A stretch of 64,000 bases of DNA, from the NCBI GenBank assembly GCA_937942435.1, contig CALDEM010000007.1, forward strand, positions 47,509-111,508, read 5' to 3'. The position numbers were made by a program, and so were the translations under genes. Within the stretch, counting starts at the first letter, position 1. Each line of letters begins with the position of its first letter. This document shows positions 11,701-19,333 of this stretch, piece after piece. The DNA is from an uncultured Saprospiraceae bacterium. GTDB lineage: Bacteria > Bacteroidota > Bacteroidia > Chitinophagales > Saprospiraceae. The notes beneath the pieces are model-generated. The model saw nothing but the letters and a program-made list of their open reading frames with translations, was not told the DNA's origin and did not search any database.

Positions 11701-11838
11701 AACTGTGTCGACACCCTGGTTGTGAAGTTCAACCATATTAGTTGATATAATCTCTGAAATAACAATCTGACCTTGTAATGTGAAGGCCATTGATAAAAAG
11801 AAAACAACAATGGAAATAAAGAGGTAATGTTTGCGCAT
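5788..11838 (-). CDS. Giant secreted multi-repeat protein with lamin-tail domain and type IX sorting domain
   Basis: The 2016-residue protein has a signal peptide (1-24), then a lamin-tail-like domain (about 25-165) with the IVISEI start. Fourteen tandem repeats of roughly 105-120 residues follow (about 185-1813). Each has a C-x-DD start, a WVVTDT strand with I-L, a CLIWHISYED strand and a GCFxLSNxITVTR end. A fibronectin-III-like domain comes next (about 1815-1905), then a type IX secretion C-terminal domain starting at AFPNPAQDQITV (about 1935-2016). It is inferred to be exported and anchored or released at the cell surface, with an adhesin or structural role as a guess. Repeats 7 and 8 are nearly identical in DNA. 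It is a single-gene unit with its own terminator. Confidence 0.88.
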   Translation of the reverse strand: MRKHYLFISIVVFFLSMAFTLQGQIVISEIISTNMVELHNQGVDTVDVDQYWLCNRPQYNRLGSLSVDCGNFNMPPNSYLVVTTNFALSLAGDELGLYSSGDFGDDQSIIDYVIWGNRSGQTRESVAVSAGIWTDGDRALAIDSSSSLIYDGDGNAPTDFFLGESSLCETNTTTTSCSSTFSSIKASNDTTIVSICVDDDAIELVTAEVIGTSSGPNTAWVVTDTALNILSVDTVNVFDLESSGAGVCLIWHIDFEDGLTGATVGSNVSDLDGCFALSNSIEVNKLTGENCEGETPLCDVDGGSIVDQDGLTEATFCTQDDFVELVIASVSGERGANTAWVVTDTALNIISIDTINNINLEQEGPGVYEIWHISFEDDLTGAVIGNNVADLVGCFDLSNSITLTIISDCNDGGGLDTCQVIGGSIVDQDGQIVVSICTDDADEELIVVTLSEASGSNSAFVVTDTSLNILSIETNTNVFSLENVNSDICLIWHISYEDDLTGATIGANAANLGGCFALSNAITVTKISSCGDGGGESMTCDVSGGTIADQDGLTDRTLCTSDTDEDIIVVSVSGSNGTNSGFVVTDTSLNILIVETNTTVFSLESASSDVCLIWHISYEDDLTGATVGSNAANLGGCFALSNAIRVTKTSDCGDGGGEPITCDVNGGSIVDQNGAVAANICVDDEGEDLTIVSLTGASGTNSAYVVTDTSLNILFIETNTNVFNLESLGAGVCLIWHISYEDDLTGASIGGNAANLGGCFALSNSITVTRLSGDNCNTSVCEVAAGTLSLTDGSTSVDICVGDGVSDAFDVVIDSAVGSDQVWVITDTSGLIMGLPLEPPFDLEGTEGGVCLLWHLVSEGDITGVAIDANANAITGCFVLSNPITINRSSGDDCPSPPCEALGGTITTGDNVTDISVCIDDAQSEDIVVALSGQSGSNSAWVVTDTSLTILEIDSSNVFNFDSSGVGVSLIWHLSFEDGLEGAVVDSNAANLSGCFSLSNSISVTRLTGDDCPAICDVSGGVISTGDNTTDISVCIDDAQSEDIVVALSGQSGSNSAWVVTDTSLTILEIDSSNVFNFDSSRAGVSLIWHLSFEDGLEGAVVDSNAANLSGCFSLSNSISVTRLTGDDCPLDSCAAQGGSLSTAAGSTEITLCNDDADPFDVNLIDAQGDRNAWVITDTAGFILGFPLAPPFDLSNAEVGTYMVWHLSFDGTIAGASLGSNANDLDGCFGLSNPITVTRTDVMASTILYADSTQTQRICVGDGVADVISVVSSGGTGMTQSWVVTDTAGVILDLPDSFPLDFEPTQGGTCLIWLLNHGSDLAGATIGANADDLQGCFALSNPLTLIREGVDGGLLLTDIGSSNVLICIGDDSADDLGLTLSGAVGQNSAFLVTDTTGVILETSDDLDFNFEDAGPGVCLIWHLSYSDDTVGLAVGDTASNITGCFDLSNPVTLTRVTGDDCPPPCGAVGGSLETLDGEMSITLCTDDNLSDLFDLMIVGAIGDTVAFVVTDDLGNILGINQDFEADFEGTGAGTLLVRSISYNSGTILPNVGGNINLLTGCFALSNIFTINRVEGPDCSSVCAAEGGVLTSDLGTEITICSDDGVQDVVSFLVSGFGGTNNTFVITDAAAEIIRLTTETSIDFEGTGSGTSFIWHISYEDGLSGLVEGANANDLDGCFDLSNPITIVRQIEDDCPQDCTTDGGSISTIEGDTDLVFCAGDVNFSVTHDNLSDDTTSSYFYVVTDEDGVIQDWQNSLEGGDFNLNRDPGGVCRIYGYNTLDGEELEEGLNIDGLGTNCGAISSNFITITKETGGACDEGCHVPRDIRLQNLNGNKWVVSWDRVDDARGYTVLVGYEGLPNSFAEVPIRRSRITLTGPADRVIVLRIKANCRFGEESPYTELITLIDTNGSRSSSSIGRSLDIQHGTVLSSGIIISEQAVAFPNPAQDQITVWYDGQEVDGRLVIFDQTGRRVMTKSISGSQEFHNVSISALSEGLYFMMIESEGQILMQDKLIKANR
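6400..11290 (-). repeat. Array of fourteen protein-coding tandem repeats
   Basis: Within the giant secreted protein the FxLSNxIT motif recurs thirteen times, with a diverged fourteenth copy (ISSNFITITK) near the C-terminal end. Units are about 320-360 bp. The copies differ clearly except for copies 7 and 8. Conserved cysteines in the C-x-DD and GCF motifs suggest a disulfide-stabilised extracellular beta domain. Confidence 0.85.
8450..9151 (-). repeat. Near-identical 351-bp direct tandem duplication
   Basis: The segment from 8450 is repeated from 8801 with an exact period of 351 bp (117 codons). By eye there are only a handful of differences through about 8770/9121, after which the copies diverge. 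These are repeats 8 and 7 of the giant protein. The reading frame is kept. It points to a recent duplication or gene conversion within the array. Confidence 0.9.
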
Positions 11839-12082
11839 AGTTAAAAGGTTAGAGTTTTAAAATTCCAATAATCGGTTTATCCGGATGCCTCGAAAAAGGA
11901 CATAAGTATATCGACAGAAACCATCAAGCTTCTGCAAAACATGTTCACGGAAATAAAAATCAATTAAGACAAGGTGCGATGTTGATGCGTCTGTCTTTGG
12001 TATACAATTATCTCACTAAGATATCTATATTTTCCAAGGGTATACCCGAGAGCAGTAGAAGAAGTAAAAAGCCGCGTGGCAC
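11839..12082. other. Intergenic region between the giant protein gene and rpsT
   Basis: With the rpsT terminator, this forms a 303-base stretch without a gene. It should hold the promoter of the giant secreted protein, reading leftwards, but I find no convincing TTTG/TAnnTTTG pair. A short plus-strand frame here has no family resemblance and runs into rpsT antisense, so I do not call it. Confidence 0.5.
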
Positions 12083-12120
12083 AAAAAAAGCCCTGTATAC
12101 AAGATGTACACAGGGCAAAA
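12083..12120 (-). terminator. Intrinsic terminator of rpsT
   Basis: The arms at 12090-12100 and 12106-12116 form an 11-bp stem (one mismatch) with GGGC at its base and a short loop. On the minus strand it is followed by a run of seven T. It lies about 25 bases after the rpsT stop. The plus strand also has A/T-rich flanks. Confidence 0.85.
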
Positions 12121-12141
12121 AAAATTATTCTTACGTTACAA

Positions 12142-12396
12142 CTAAGCTAAAGAGGAAACATGCTTTTGAAGCTTTCCTTTAACGTTAGCAGCTTTATTCT
12201 TGTGCCAAAGATTCTTCTTGGCTAATTTGTCAATCATAGACATCACTCTTGGGAATAATGCTGATGCTTCAGAAGCATCGGTCATCTCGCGTAGTTTCGC
12301 GATAGCCGATCTTGTTGTCTTCTTGTAGTATCTATTGCGCAGTCTTTTCTTTTCGTCTTGTCTGATGCGCTTCTTCGCTGATAAATGATGTGCCAT
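12142..12396 (-). CDS. rpsT: 30S ribosomal protein bS20
   Basis: Small basic ribosomal protein that binds 16S rRNA. The 84-residue sequence begins MAHHLSAKKRIRQDEKKRLRNR and contains the family segments YYKKTTRSAI and MIDKLAKKNLWHKNKAAN. It is monocistronic, with a strong terminator downstream. The divergent sucA gene starts about 170 bases away. Confidence 0.97.
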   Translation of the reverse strand: MAHHLSAKKRIRQDEKKRLRNRYYKKTTRSAIAKLREMTDASEASALFPRVMSMIDKLAKKNLWHKNKAANVKGKLQKHVSSLA

Positions 12397-12568
12397 TAGT
12401 AAACTTTAATAATGTTTTCTTCAAAAGAGGCGCAAATGTAATGTTTTTTCGGTTAAAGTGAAAGACCTGCCATATATCGTAGTTATTGTAATATTTAAGA
12501 GATAAGGTTGTTACATAAAAGTATTATTTGCATCATATTTGTTGGTGAACGGTATAAGAAAAAGAGAA

Positions 12569-15304
12569 ATGGCGGACTATTCATACGTATTCAATGCTCA
12601 TCCATCATATATAGACACCATATATCAGAAGTACATAGCTGACCCAACTTCTGTTGAAGATGGTTGGAGATCATTTTTTCAAGGTTACGAGTTTAGCCAA
12701 AATAGCAATGGACATAGCGCATCAAGTGCTGCTCCAGGGCTATCAGAGGATATCAGCAAGGAGTTTGGTGTTCAGTCTATCATCCATGGATTTAGAAATC
12801 GGGGGCATCTATTGAGTCGCACTAATCCGATCAGGAACAGGAGGGATAGACGTCCTCACCTTGATTTATCCGACTATAGTCTATCGGAGGGAGATCTCAG
12901 CAGGAAGTTTGCTTCAGGAGGAGAGATAGGCATGCCGCAGGCTACACTACAAGAGATTCTTGATCGACTTAAGACGATCTATTGTGGACACATTGGCTTT
13001 GAGTATGCGCATATAGAAAATAAGGAGAAGAGGATGTGGCTCCGTGATAAGATCGAAAATCGTGAGCTGAACAAATCTTATGGCCTTAGTGTAGAAAAGA
13101 AAAAAAGAATCCTTGAAAAGCTCAATGGAGCTGTTGGCTTTGAAAGCTTCCTCAATAAAAAGTATGTAGGCCAAAAGAGATTTTCTCTTGAAGGTGGCGA
13201 AAGTGCTATACCTGCTATCGATGCCATCATCATGACAGGCGCATCATTAGGCGTAAAAGAAGTGGTGATAGGCATGGCGCACAGAGGTCGTCTGAATGTC
13301 CTTGCCAATATCATGGGTAAGACATATGACCACATCTTTAATGAATTTGAAGGAACGGCTATCCCAGATCTTAGCTTTGGGGATGGAGATGTAAAGTATC
13401 ACCTTGGCTTTTCATCTATTGTTAAAGACCCTGCCGGAAATGAAGTCCATCTAAAACTCGTACCTAATCCATCGCACTTAGAGTCTGTAGATCCTGTAGT
13501 GGAAGGATTCAGTCGCGCGAAAGCGGACATCCTTTACGGAAGTGATTACGATAAGATCATCCCAATATTGATACATGGTGATGCAGCAGTAGCAGGACAA
13601 GGTGTTGTCTATGAGACTGTGCAGATGAGCCAGCTGGACGGATACTACACGGGAGGTACAATCCACTTTGTGATTAACAATCAAGTTGGTTTTACGACTG
13701 ACTTTGAGGATGCAAGATCTTCTACTTATTGTACAGGAGCAGCGAGTCTGGTCCAGGCGCCAGTATTTCATGTCAATGGTGATGATCCAGAAGCGGTTGT
13801 CTTTGCTGTTGAGTTAGCAACTGAGTATCGTCAAAAATTTAACAATGATGTCTTTATAGACATGGTATGTTATAGAAGACATGGTCATAACGAAGGTGAT
13901 GATCCCAAGTTTACACAACCCGAGATGTACAAGTTTATCAATGATCATAAAGATCCACGTGAGATCTATGTGAAGCAATTAATTGATCAAGGTGCAGTTG
14001 AAAAAGAAATGGCAGAAAGTCTTGAGCAAAACTTTTGGGACGATCTTCAGGCAAGACTTGATTCTGTAAAACAGAAGCCTCTACCCTATGTATATCAAGA
14101 GCCAGAACAACAATGGCGATCACTTAGAAAGACAAAAGACGCCAAAGACTTTCAACAAAGTCCAAGTACGGGCATCGATAAAAAACAATTAGAAAAAATC
14201 ATAGACCATCTGATGACTATCCCTGAAGGTTTTGAACCTCTTGGTAAAGTCAACAGATTACAAAAAGGAAAGCGCAAACTACTCGAAGCCAACAATCTTG
14301 ATTGGGGACTTGCAGAGCTATGTGCTTATGGCTCCATCCTCTTAGATGGTAGCGATGTAAGGATGAGTGGTCAAGATGTAAAGAGAGGCACATTCTCTCA
14401 TAGACATGCCATCTTTAGAGATGCAAAGACCTATGACGAATACAATAGACTACAAGCGATAGAAGGAAACAATTCTAAATTTAGAATATTCAACTCTTTC
14501 TTGTCAGAGTTTGCAGTCTTGGGATTTGAATATGGATATTCGCTTGCATCACCAAGTTCTCTCGTAGTATGGGAGGCACAGTTTGGTGATTTTTATAATG
14601 GAGCTCAGACTATAGTAGATCAATATATAACTGCTGCAGAAAGTAAATGGCAGCGGATGAGTGGTCTTGTTATGTTGTTGCCTCATGGATATGAAGGTCA
14701 AGGGCCAGAGCACTCGAGCGCTCGTGTAGAAAGATTCTTACAGCAAGGAGCGGAGTTCAATGTAACTATCGCCAATATATCGACACCTGCTAATTTCTTC
14801 CATGCATTAAGAAGACAGTTGGCTAGAGAGTTTAGAAAACCACTCATAGTGATGTCTCCTAAGAGCTTGCTAAGACATCCGTTATGTGTGTCTGCAAAAG
14901 AGGAATTCTTGGGTGATTCTAAATTTCAAGAAGTACTTGATGATACATCTGCTAAAGTAAGTAAAGTAAAAACACTTCTACTTTGTACAGGCAAGATATA
15001 CTATGACTTACTAGCGAAGCAGATTGCTGATAAACGTGATGATGTAGCCATAGTGAGATTAGAACAACTATATCCTTATCCAATGGAGCAGATGACTTCC
15101 ATCTTTAAAAAATACAAAGGGGCTAAGGTAAAATGGGTACAAGAAGAACCTGAAAACATGGGTTCTTGGCAATATCTAAATAGCTTCTGGAGAGATGCCT
15201 CAATTGATATCGTATCAAGACCGGTAAAAGCATCTCCAGCTACAGGGTTTAAAAAAGTACATGAGAAGCAACAAGCAGAGATTGTAGACAAAGCGTTTGC
15301 TTAG
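12569..15304 (+). CDS. sucA: 2-oxoglutarate dehydrogenase E1 component
   Basis: Thiamine-diphosphate decarboxylase of the 2-oxoglutarate dehydrogenase complex in the TCA cycle. With the ATG at 12569 the protein has 911 residues and begins MADYSYVFNAHPSYID. An in-frame TTG 30 bases upstream adds ten residues with no homology, so I reject it. Visible family features are the N-terminal E2-binding helix with DPTSVEDGWRSFF, MAHRGRLNVLANI, HGDAAVAGQGVVYET, GFTTDFEDARSSTYC and the C-terminal VQEEPENMGSW. The E2 gene (sucB), often next to it, is not here; the next gene is on the other strand. Confidence 0.96.
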   Translation: MADYSYVFNAHPSYIDTIYQKYIADPTSVEDGWRSFFQGYEFSQNSNGHSASSAAPGLSEDISKEFGVQSIIHGFRNRGHLLSRTNPIRNRRDRRPHLDLSDYSLSEGDLSRKFASGGEIGMPQATLQEILDRLKTIYCGHIGFEYAHIENKEKRMWLRDKIENRELNKSYGLSVEKKKRILEKLNGAVGFESFLNKKYVGQKRFSLEGGESAIPAIDAIIMTGASLGVKEVVIGMAHRGRLNVLANIMGKTYDHIFNEFEGTAIPDLSFGDGDVKYHLGFSSIVKDPAGNEVHLKLVPNPSHLESVDPVVEGFSRAKADILYGSDYDKIIPILIHGDAAVAGQGVVYETVQMSQLDGYYTGGTIHFVINNQVGFTTDFEDARSSTYCTGAASLVQAPVFHVNGDDPEAVVFAVELATEYRQKFNNDVFIDMVCYRRHGHNEGDDPKFTQPEMYKFINDHKDPREIYVKQLIDQGAVEKEMAESLEQNFWDDLQARLDSVKQKPLPYVYQEPEQQWRSLRKTKDAKDFQQSPSTGIDKKQLEKIIDHLMTIPEGFEPLGKVNRLQKGKRKLLEANNLDWGLAELCAYGSILLDGSDVRMSGQDVKRGTFSHRHAIFRDAKTYDEYNRLQAIEGNNSKFRIFNSFLSEFAVLGFEYGYSLASPSSLVVWEAQFGDFYNGAQTIVDQYITAAESKWQRMSGLVMLLPHGYEGQGPEHSSARVERFLQQGAEFNVTIANISTPANFFHALRRQLAREFRKPLIVMSPKSLLRHPLCVSAKEEFLGDSKFQEVLDDTSAKVSKVKTLLLCTGKIYYDLLAKQIADKRDDVAIVRLEQLYPYPMEQMTSIFKKYKGAKVKWVQEEPENMGSWQYLNSFWRDASIDIVSRPVKASPATGFKKVHEKQQAEIVDKAFA

Positions 15305-15363
15305 AAGCAAAGAAACAACACAGAATCCTCACCTATACAGAAAGACAAGTTGTGATTTTCTAA

Positions 15364-16824
15364 TTATTGGATCATCAACTTTTCTATAATTACTCCTGCT
15401 TCCGAGTATAGATGTGTGAGGTACATGCCATCAGACAAGGATTGGAGATCAAGTTGGATGGACGAGTTATTGATCACTTGTCTCATCACTCTCTTGCCAC
15501 TTATATCATATACTTCTAAGAGATCTACTTTTTCTAATCCATCGATAAAGACAAGCCCACTTGTCGGGTTTGGATATATGCGTGCACTTTGATTTTCTAA
15601 AACTGCTATCGTTGGTGTAGTTGTATCTTTTATAAAACTAAGGAGCCATGGCACGCCAACATTGAGTGCTGGTATAGCACAATCAGCATGATCTAACTCT
15701 CTTCCATCTGAGACGTCCATAGCAGTAGTGTTGACTGCCCCTCTTAGGTTCATCACAGAATCAGCGATAATGCTGTTTCTAAAAGGTACTTGATCATCAG
15801 TCGGACAGTATAGCATCAAGACTGGCGACACTGGAGCCCAATCAAAAACATCACTTTCTCTGAGCGCAACATTAAAAAGGTGATCGTCTTCATTTTCTAA
15901 AATGTTGAGTATCGAGTCTTTAAAAATCTGTTTCGGTATCGGAGCACCAAACTCTGTAATTAAGGTCTGTACAATAGTCTGATTCATAAGGCCGAGCCCA
16001 CTGCCTGTAGAGATAAATGGCTCAATTACGGGTAGAAATGGTTCTTTGAATATTTGCGATTCATCGTCATAAAGAGATGGATAAATCTCTTGTATCGCTC
16101 GTGTACTATAAACCAAATACGCTGGGAAGTTATATGGTTCATCTGTGAAAGCCAGGTCCTTCATCACCCCAGAGATGCTATAAGGGCCACTCATCGGCAA
16201 TGAAGCTGCTACTTGATATCTATCGGGTATAACCTCTTCGATGTACTTGTGAAGTGCCATGGCAGCATGACCTCCCTGCGAATAACCAGTTATAAATACT
16301 TGTTCATTCCACGCGATGTCATTCTCACTCATCCATTCTAAACTGGCATCCATCATATCTACTGCAGCAGTAGCTTCTGTCTCAGCATGAACGTAAGGAT
16401 GAAAACCCCTTGATGTCCCCATGCCAAGATAGTCCGGGGCTAATACGGCCATGCCCTTACCAGCAAATATCGTGGCCAGTGCAAAGTCTGCCTGAAGGTT
16501 AGAAGGCACGTCATCTCGTCCGTCAGTTGTACCATGCTGATAAACCAATAGCGGCAAGGCTCCCTCTATATCGTCTGGCAACATCAGTAATCCTGATGCA
16601 GTGTCTGGCAGCATATCAGAACCGGTAGCTTCGTAAGTAACTCGATAGACATCTACGCCGTTGTCCAGTATAACGTTGATACCGAACGTAAGTAATAATA
16701 ACTGTCCTGAAGATTGCGCTACAGTACTCTCCAAATCTATAGTTAGGATCTTTTGACTCTTAGCCTCTTGACTCCAACCAACTATTAAGCAAAGGCTAAG
16801 GACAATGGATTTTAGAAAGGTCAT
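15364..16824 (-). CDS. Secreted alpha/beta-hydrolase (lipase-like) with type IX sorting domain
   Basis: Exported serine hydrolase. A signal peptide is followed by a hydrolase domain with the nucleophile elbow GYSQGGH (serine near residue 182), an oxyanion-type YQHGTTDG segment, a candidate acid in CPTDDQVPF and a candidate histidine in ELDHADC. The last 75 or so residues are a type A type IX secretion domain starting at ARIYPNPTSG. Substrate is unknown; the fold resembles secretory lipases and esterases. I use the ATG at 16824, but the GTG at 16830 is equally possible. It starts within ten bases of the thiolase stop, so the two probably form one transcript. Confidence 0.85.
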   Translation of the reverse strand: MTFLKSIVLSLCLIVGWSQEAKSQKILTIDLESTVAQSSGQLLLLTFGINVILDNGVDVYRVTYEATGSDMLPDTASGLLMLPDDIEGALPLLVYQHGTTDGRDDVPSNLQADFALATIFAGKGMAVLAPDYLGMGTSRGFHPYVHAETEATAAVDMMDASLEWMSENDIAWNEQVFITGYSQGGHAAMALHKYIEEVIPDRYQVAASLPMSGPYSISGVMKDLAFTDEPYNFPAYLVYSTRAIQEIYPSLYDDESQIFKEPFLPVIEPFISTGSGLGLMNQTIVQTLITEFGAPIPKQIFKDSILNILENEDDHLFNVALRESDVFDWAPVSPVLMLYCPTDDQVPFRNSIIADSVMNLRGAVNTTAMDVSDGRELDHADCAIPALNVGVPWLLSFIKDTTTPTIAVLENQSARIYPNPTSGLVFIDGLEKVDLLEVYDISGKRVMRQVINNSSIQLDLQSLSDGMYLTHLYSEAGVIIEKLMIQ

Positions 16825-16833
16825 GTGCACTAA

Positions 16834-18012
16834 TTATACTCTTTCGATAATGATAGCACTTGCTCCGCCTCCGCCATTACAGAGCGTCGCACAACCTAAT
16901 GTTGCATCACGGTTGGCAAGTATATGAGCTAATGTTGTTGTGATCCTTGCTCCAGAACAGCCTAAAGGGTGTCCCAATGAAACTGCTCCTCCATTGACAT
17001 TCATCTTGTCGTAAGAAAGATTACACTCTTGTGCAAATGCCATAGGTACAACCGAAAAAGCTTCGTTAACTTCAAAAAAGTCCATATCTGACATCTGCAA
17101 TCCTGCTCGCTTTAACGCTTTAGGTGCTGCCTTAGTCGGTGCTGTTGTGAACCACATCGGCTCATGAGCAGCATCGGCATATGATAAGATTTTAGCCATC
17201 GGAGTGAGGCCATACTTCACAACTGCCTCTTTGCTTGCTAGTAAAACTGCTGATGCACCATCATTAAGCGTTGATGCATTGGCCGCAGTAACTGTACCTT
17301 CTTTATTAAAGGCTGGGCGTAAAGAAGGGATTTTATCAAATCTGACCTTTTTGTACTCCTCATCTTCACTGATGACGATGGGGTCACCTTTTCTTTGTGG
17401 TATGGAGATAGGGATGATCTCATTTTTAAACTGACCACCATCTGTGGCAGCTGCTGCTCTCTTGTAGGAGCTAATCGCATATTCGTCTTGGGCCTCACGG
17501 CTGATGTTGTATTCTTGAGCTGTCATGTCACCACAGTTACCCATAGCAACTTGATCATAAGCATCTGTAAGGCCGTCTTTTTGCAATCCATCAATCATTT
17601 GCTGATGACCATATTTCGCGCCCCAGCGTAACTTAGGCATGTAATAAGGGATATTGCTCATGCTTTCCATCCCTCCAGCAATGATGAGATCGGCATGGCC
17701 TAACTGTATGGATTGTGCTCCAAACATGATCGACTTCATACCTGAAGAGCACACTTTGTTAACCGTAGTACAAGGTACGTTGTTGGTCAAGCCTGCTCCT
17801 ATGGCAGCCTGTCTGGCAGGTGCTTGCCCGAGGTTGGCTTGGCAGACATTGCCCATAAATACTTCATCAACTTGATCTGCTGGTATACCGGACTGCTCCA
17901 TAACAGCCTTGATTGCTGCAGATCCAAGCTCTACTGCTGAGAGAGAACTAAGCGCTCCACCAAAGCTCCCCATTGGTGTCCGTAATGCTGATACGAGGTA
18001 TGTTTCTTTCAT
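16834..18012 (-). CDS. Acetyl-CoA C-acetyltransferase (thiolase)
   Basis: Condenses two acetyl-CoA to acetoacetyl-CoA, or cleaves 3-ketoacyl-CoA. The 392-residue protein has the full catalytic set: nucleophile C88 in VNKVCSSGMKS, H348 in GGAVSLGHPLGCSGAR, and C378 in CNGGGGASA. Length and spacing match the biosynthetic (PhaA/AtoB-like) branch, though a degradative role cannot be excluded. It is first in a two-gene minus-strand unit with the secreted hydrolase. Confidence 0.95.
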   Translation of the reverse strand: MKETYLVSALRTPMGSFGGALSSLSAVELGSAAIKAVMEQSGIPADQVDEVFMGNVCQANLGQAPARQAAIGAGLTNNVPCTTVNKVCSSGMKSIMFGAQSIQLGHADLIIAGGMESMSNIPYYMPKLRWGAKYGHQQMIDGLQKDGLTDAYDQVAMGNCGDMTAQEYNISREAQDEYAISSYKRAAAATDGGQFKNEIIPISIPQRKGDPIVISEDEEYKKVRFDKIPSLRPAFNKEGTVTAANASTLNDGASAVLLASKEAVVKYGLTPMAKILSYADAAHEPMWFTTAPTKAAPKALKRAGLQMSDMDFFEVNEAFSVVPMAFAQECNLSYDKMNVNGGAVSLGHPLGCSGARITTTLAHILANRDATLGCATLCNGGGGASAIIIERV

Positions 18013-18225
18013 ATGATATATCTTATTGTTAGTGAATTAAAAAGCAAGAGAGATGTATGTCAAGCTTATATTCTTGACAATCAGCTCTAAATCTTAAATC
18101 ACTTCATGTTCTTAACTTATATTTATGTCCAAAGTTCGATACAAATCTTCATCTTTTTCGTCATAATTGAAACGAACCAGACAAATTAACCTACTAATTA
18201 TTTAGCACGATCTAAAGATCAACTT

Positions 18226-19290
18226 ATGAACAAGATACTTCTACTATTGGCAATAGTTCTTTTTAGTTTCTCCAGCACTACTGCACAGGGACTAGAAAAT
18301 GATAACTCAGTTATGTATATGAAAGCAAATGTGCTCTTTGAATCTGGAAGATATGATGAGGCCGTACGCATGTACAATCGCATATTAAGAGAGGACGAAA
18401 ATCATACTGATGCGCTCTTCATGAGATCAAAAGCGAAGTACGAGTTAGGAGCATTTAAGGGCACTAAGAATGATCTGCTTTTATTTATCGAGATGGTTGG
18501 TATCAACAAGGCTGTCATCAAGGTCATGGCAGCAACAGAAATAGAACTGGGTAATGATGCGGCGGCCCTAAACTATGCAAAAACCGCACTTGAGATAGAT
18601 CCTTATGATAGTGACATGTTTTTGATCAAAGGGGATGCATCACTACACCTTGGCGATCGTAACGAGGCTTGTGAGAGCTACTTCATGGCAGATGGTCTCG
18701 ACAATGCAAAAGCACAAAGAAGGATGCGCTCATCATGTAATGGTTATAGACCGAAGCATGACAGCCGCATGCCAGATAGAGATACTGCGAGTAAAATGGA
18801 TGAGGAGGCTCCGATGCAAGACAAGCAGAAAGAACAAAAGGAGGAAATGGAAGAAAAGGATGACGACGGTATCGTCTCTCTGGAAGATATCGTAAATGAT
18901 GCTAAAGGAGAGCAACAACCAGAATATAATGATGATTATGACAACCGTAGCAAGCAAGATCAGCTTGAGGATCGAGTCAATATGAACGCTACACAGACTA
19001 TCGAGATTGATAGCAAACTTGATGTTGTAATATCCGAAGGCTTAGGATCACGAAAACTGACTTACAAGCCAAGCATCTTTATGCTTTCTGATCAAGATGG
19101 GGTTGTGGTGATCAACTTATGTGTTGATGATAATGGCAAGGTAACAGAAGCAAAGTTTGACAGAAACAACTCTACGATATTTAGAAGCTCTATCACTTCG
19201 TTAGCACTTCGTAAATCTAAGGAGTTTGTATTTGAGGGTTCTCGTAGAGCAGATCAATGCGGCATCTTGGCGTTTAAAATAAAAGCCTAA
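18226..19290 (+). CDS. Exported TPR protein with a TonB-C-like C-terminal domain
   Basis: A signal peptide (residues 1-21) is followed by three or so tetratricopeptide repeats (about 28-165). An acidic and lysine-rich low-complexity linker (about 180-255) comes next. The C-terminal domain (about 260-354) carries GVVVINLCVDDNGKVTEAKF and ends QCGILAFKIKA. That domain resembles the TonB C-terminal fold seen in many Bacteroidota envelope proteins, but there is no N-terminal TonB membrane anchor beyond the signal peptide. The likely location is the periplasm and the role is unknown. It is monocistronic and convergent with the PhzF gene. Confidence 0.75.
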   Translation: MNKILLLLAIVLFSFSSTTAQGLENDNSVMYMKANVLFESGRYDEAVRMYNRILREDENHTDALFMRSKAKYELGAFKGTKNDLLLFIEMVGINKAVIKVMAATEIELGNDAAALNYAKTALEIDPYDSDMFLIKGDASLHLGDRNEACESYFMADGLDNAKAQRRMRSSCNGYRPKHDSRMPDRDTASKMDEEAPMQDKQKEQKEEMEEKDDDGIVSLEDIVNDAKGEQQPEYNDDYDNRSKQDQLEDRVNMNATQTIEIDSKLDVVISEGLGSRKLTYKPSIFMLSDQDGVVVINLCVDDNGKVTEAKFDRNNSTIFRSSITSLALRKSKEFVFEGSRRADQCGILAFKIKA

Positions 19291-19301
19291 GCTTTTTATA
19301 T

Positions 19302-19333
19302 CTCAGAGGTTAGATCATAATCTTACCTCTGAG
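19302..19333. terminator. Hairpin between convergent genes
   Basis: A perfect 9-bp inverted repeat (19302-19310 and 19325-19333) spans the 3' ends of the convergent TPR and phzF-like genes and includes the latter's stop codon. Neither strand has a good T run after the stem, so terminator function is uncertain. It may instead protect mRNA ends. Confidence 0.35.

Noticed and set aside
11979..12182. 67-codon plus-strand frame between the giant protein gene and rpsT
   Set aside because: It runs through the rpsT terminator and into rpsT antisense, with a very basic, unstructured composition.
12539..12568. TTG start extending sucA by ten residues
   Set aside because: The ATG at 12569 gives the standard family N-terminus (ADYSYVFNAHPSYID); the added residues have no homology.
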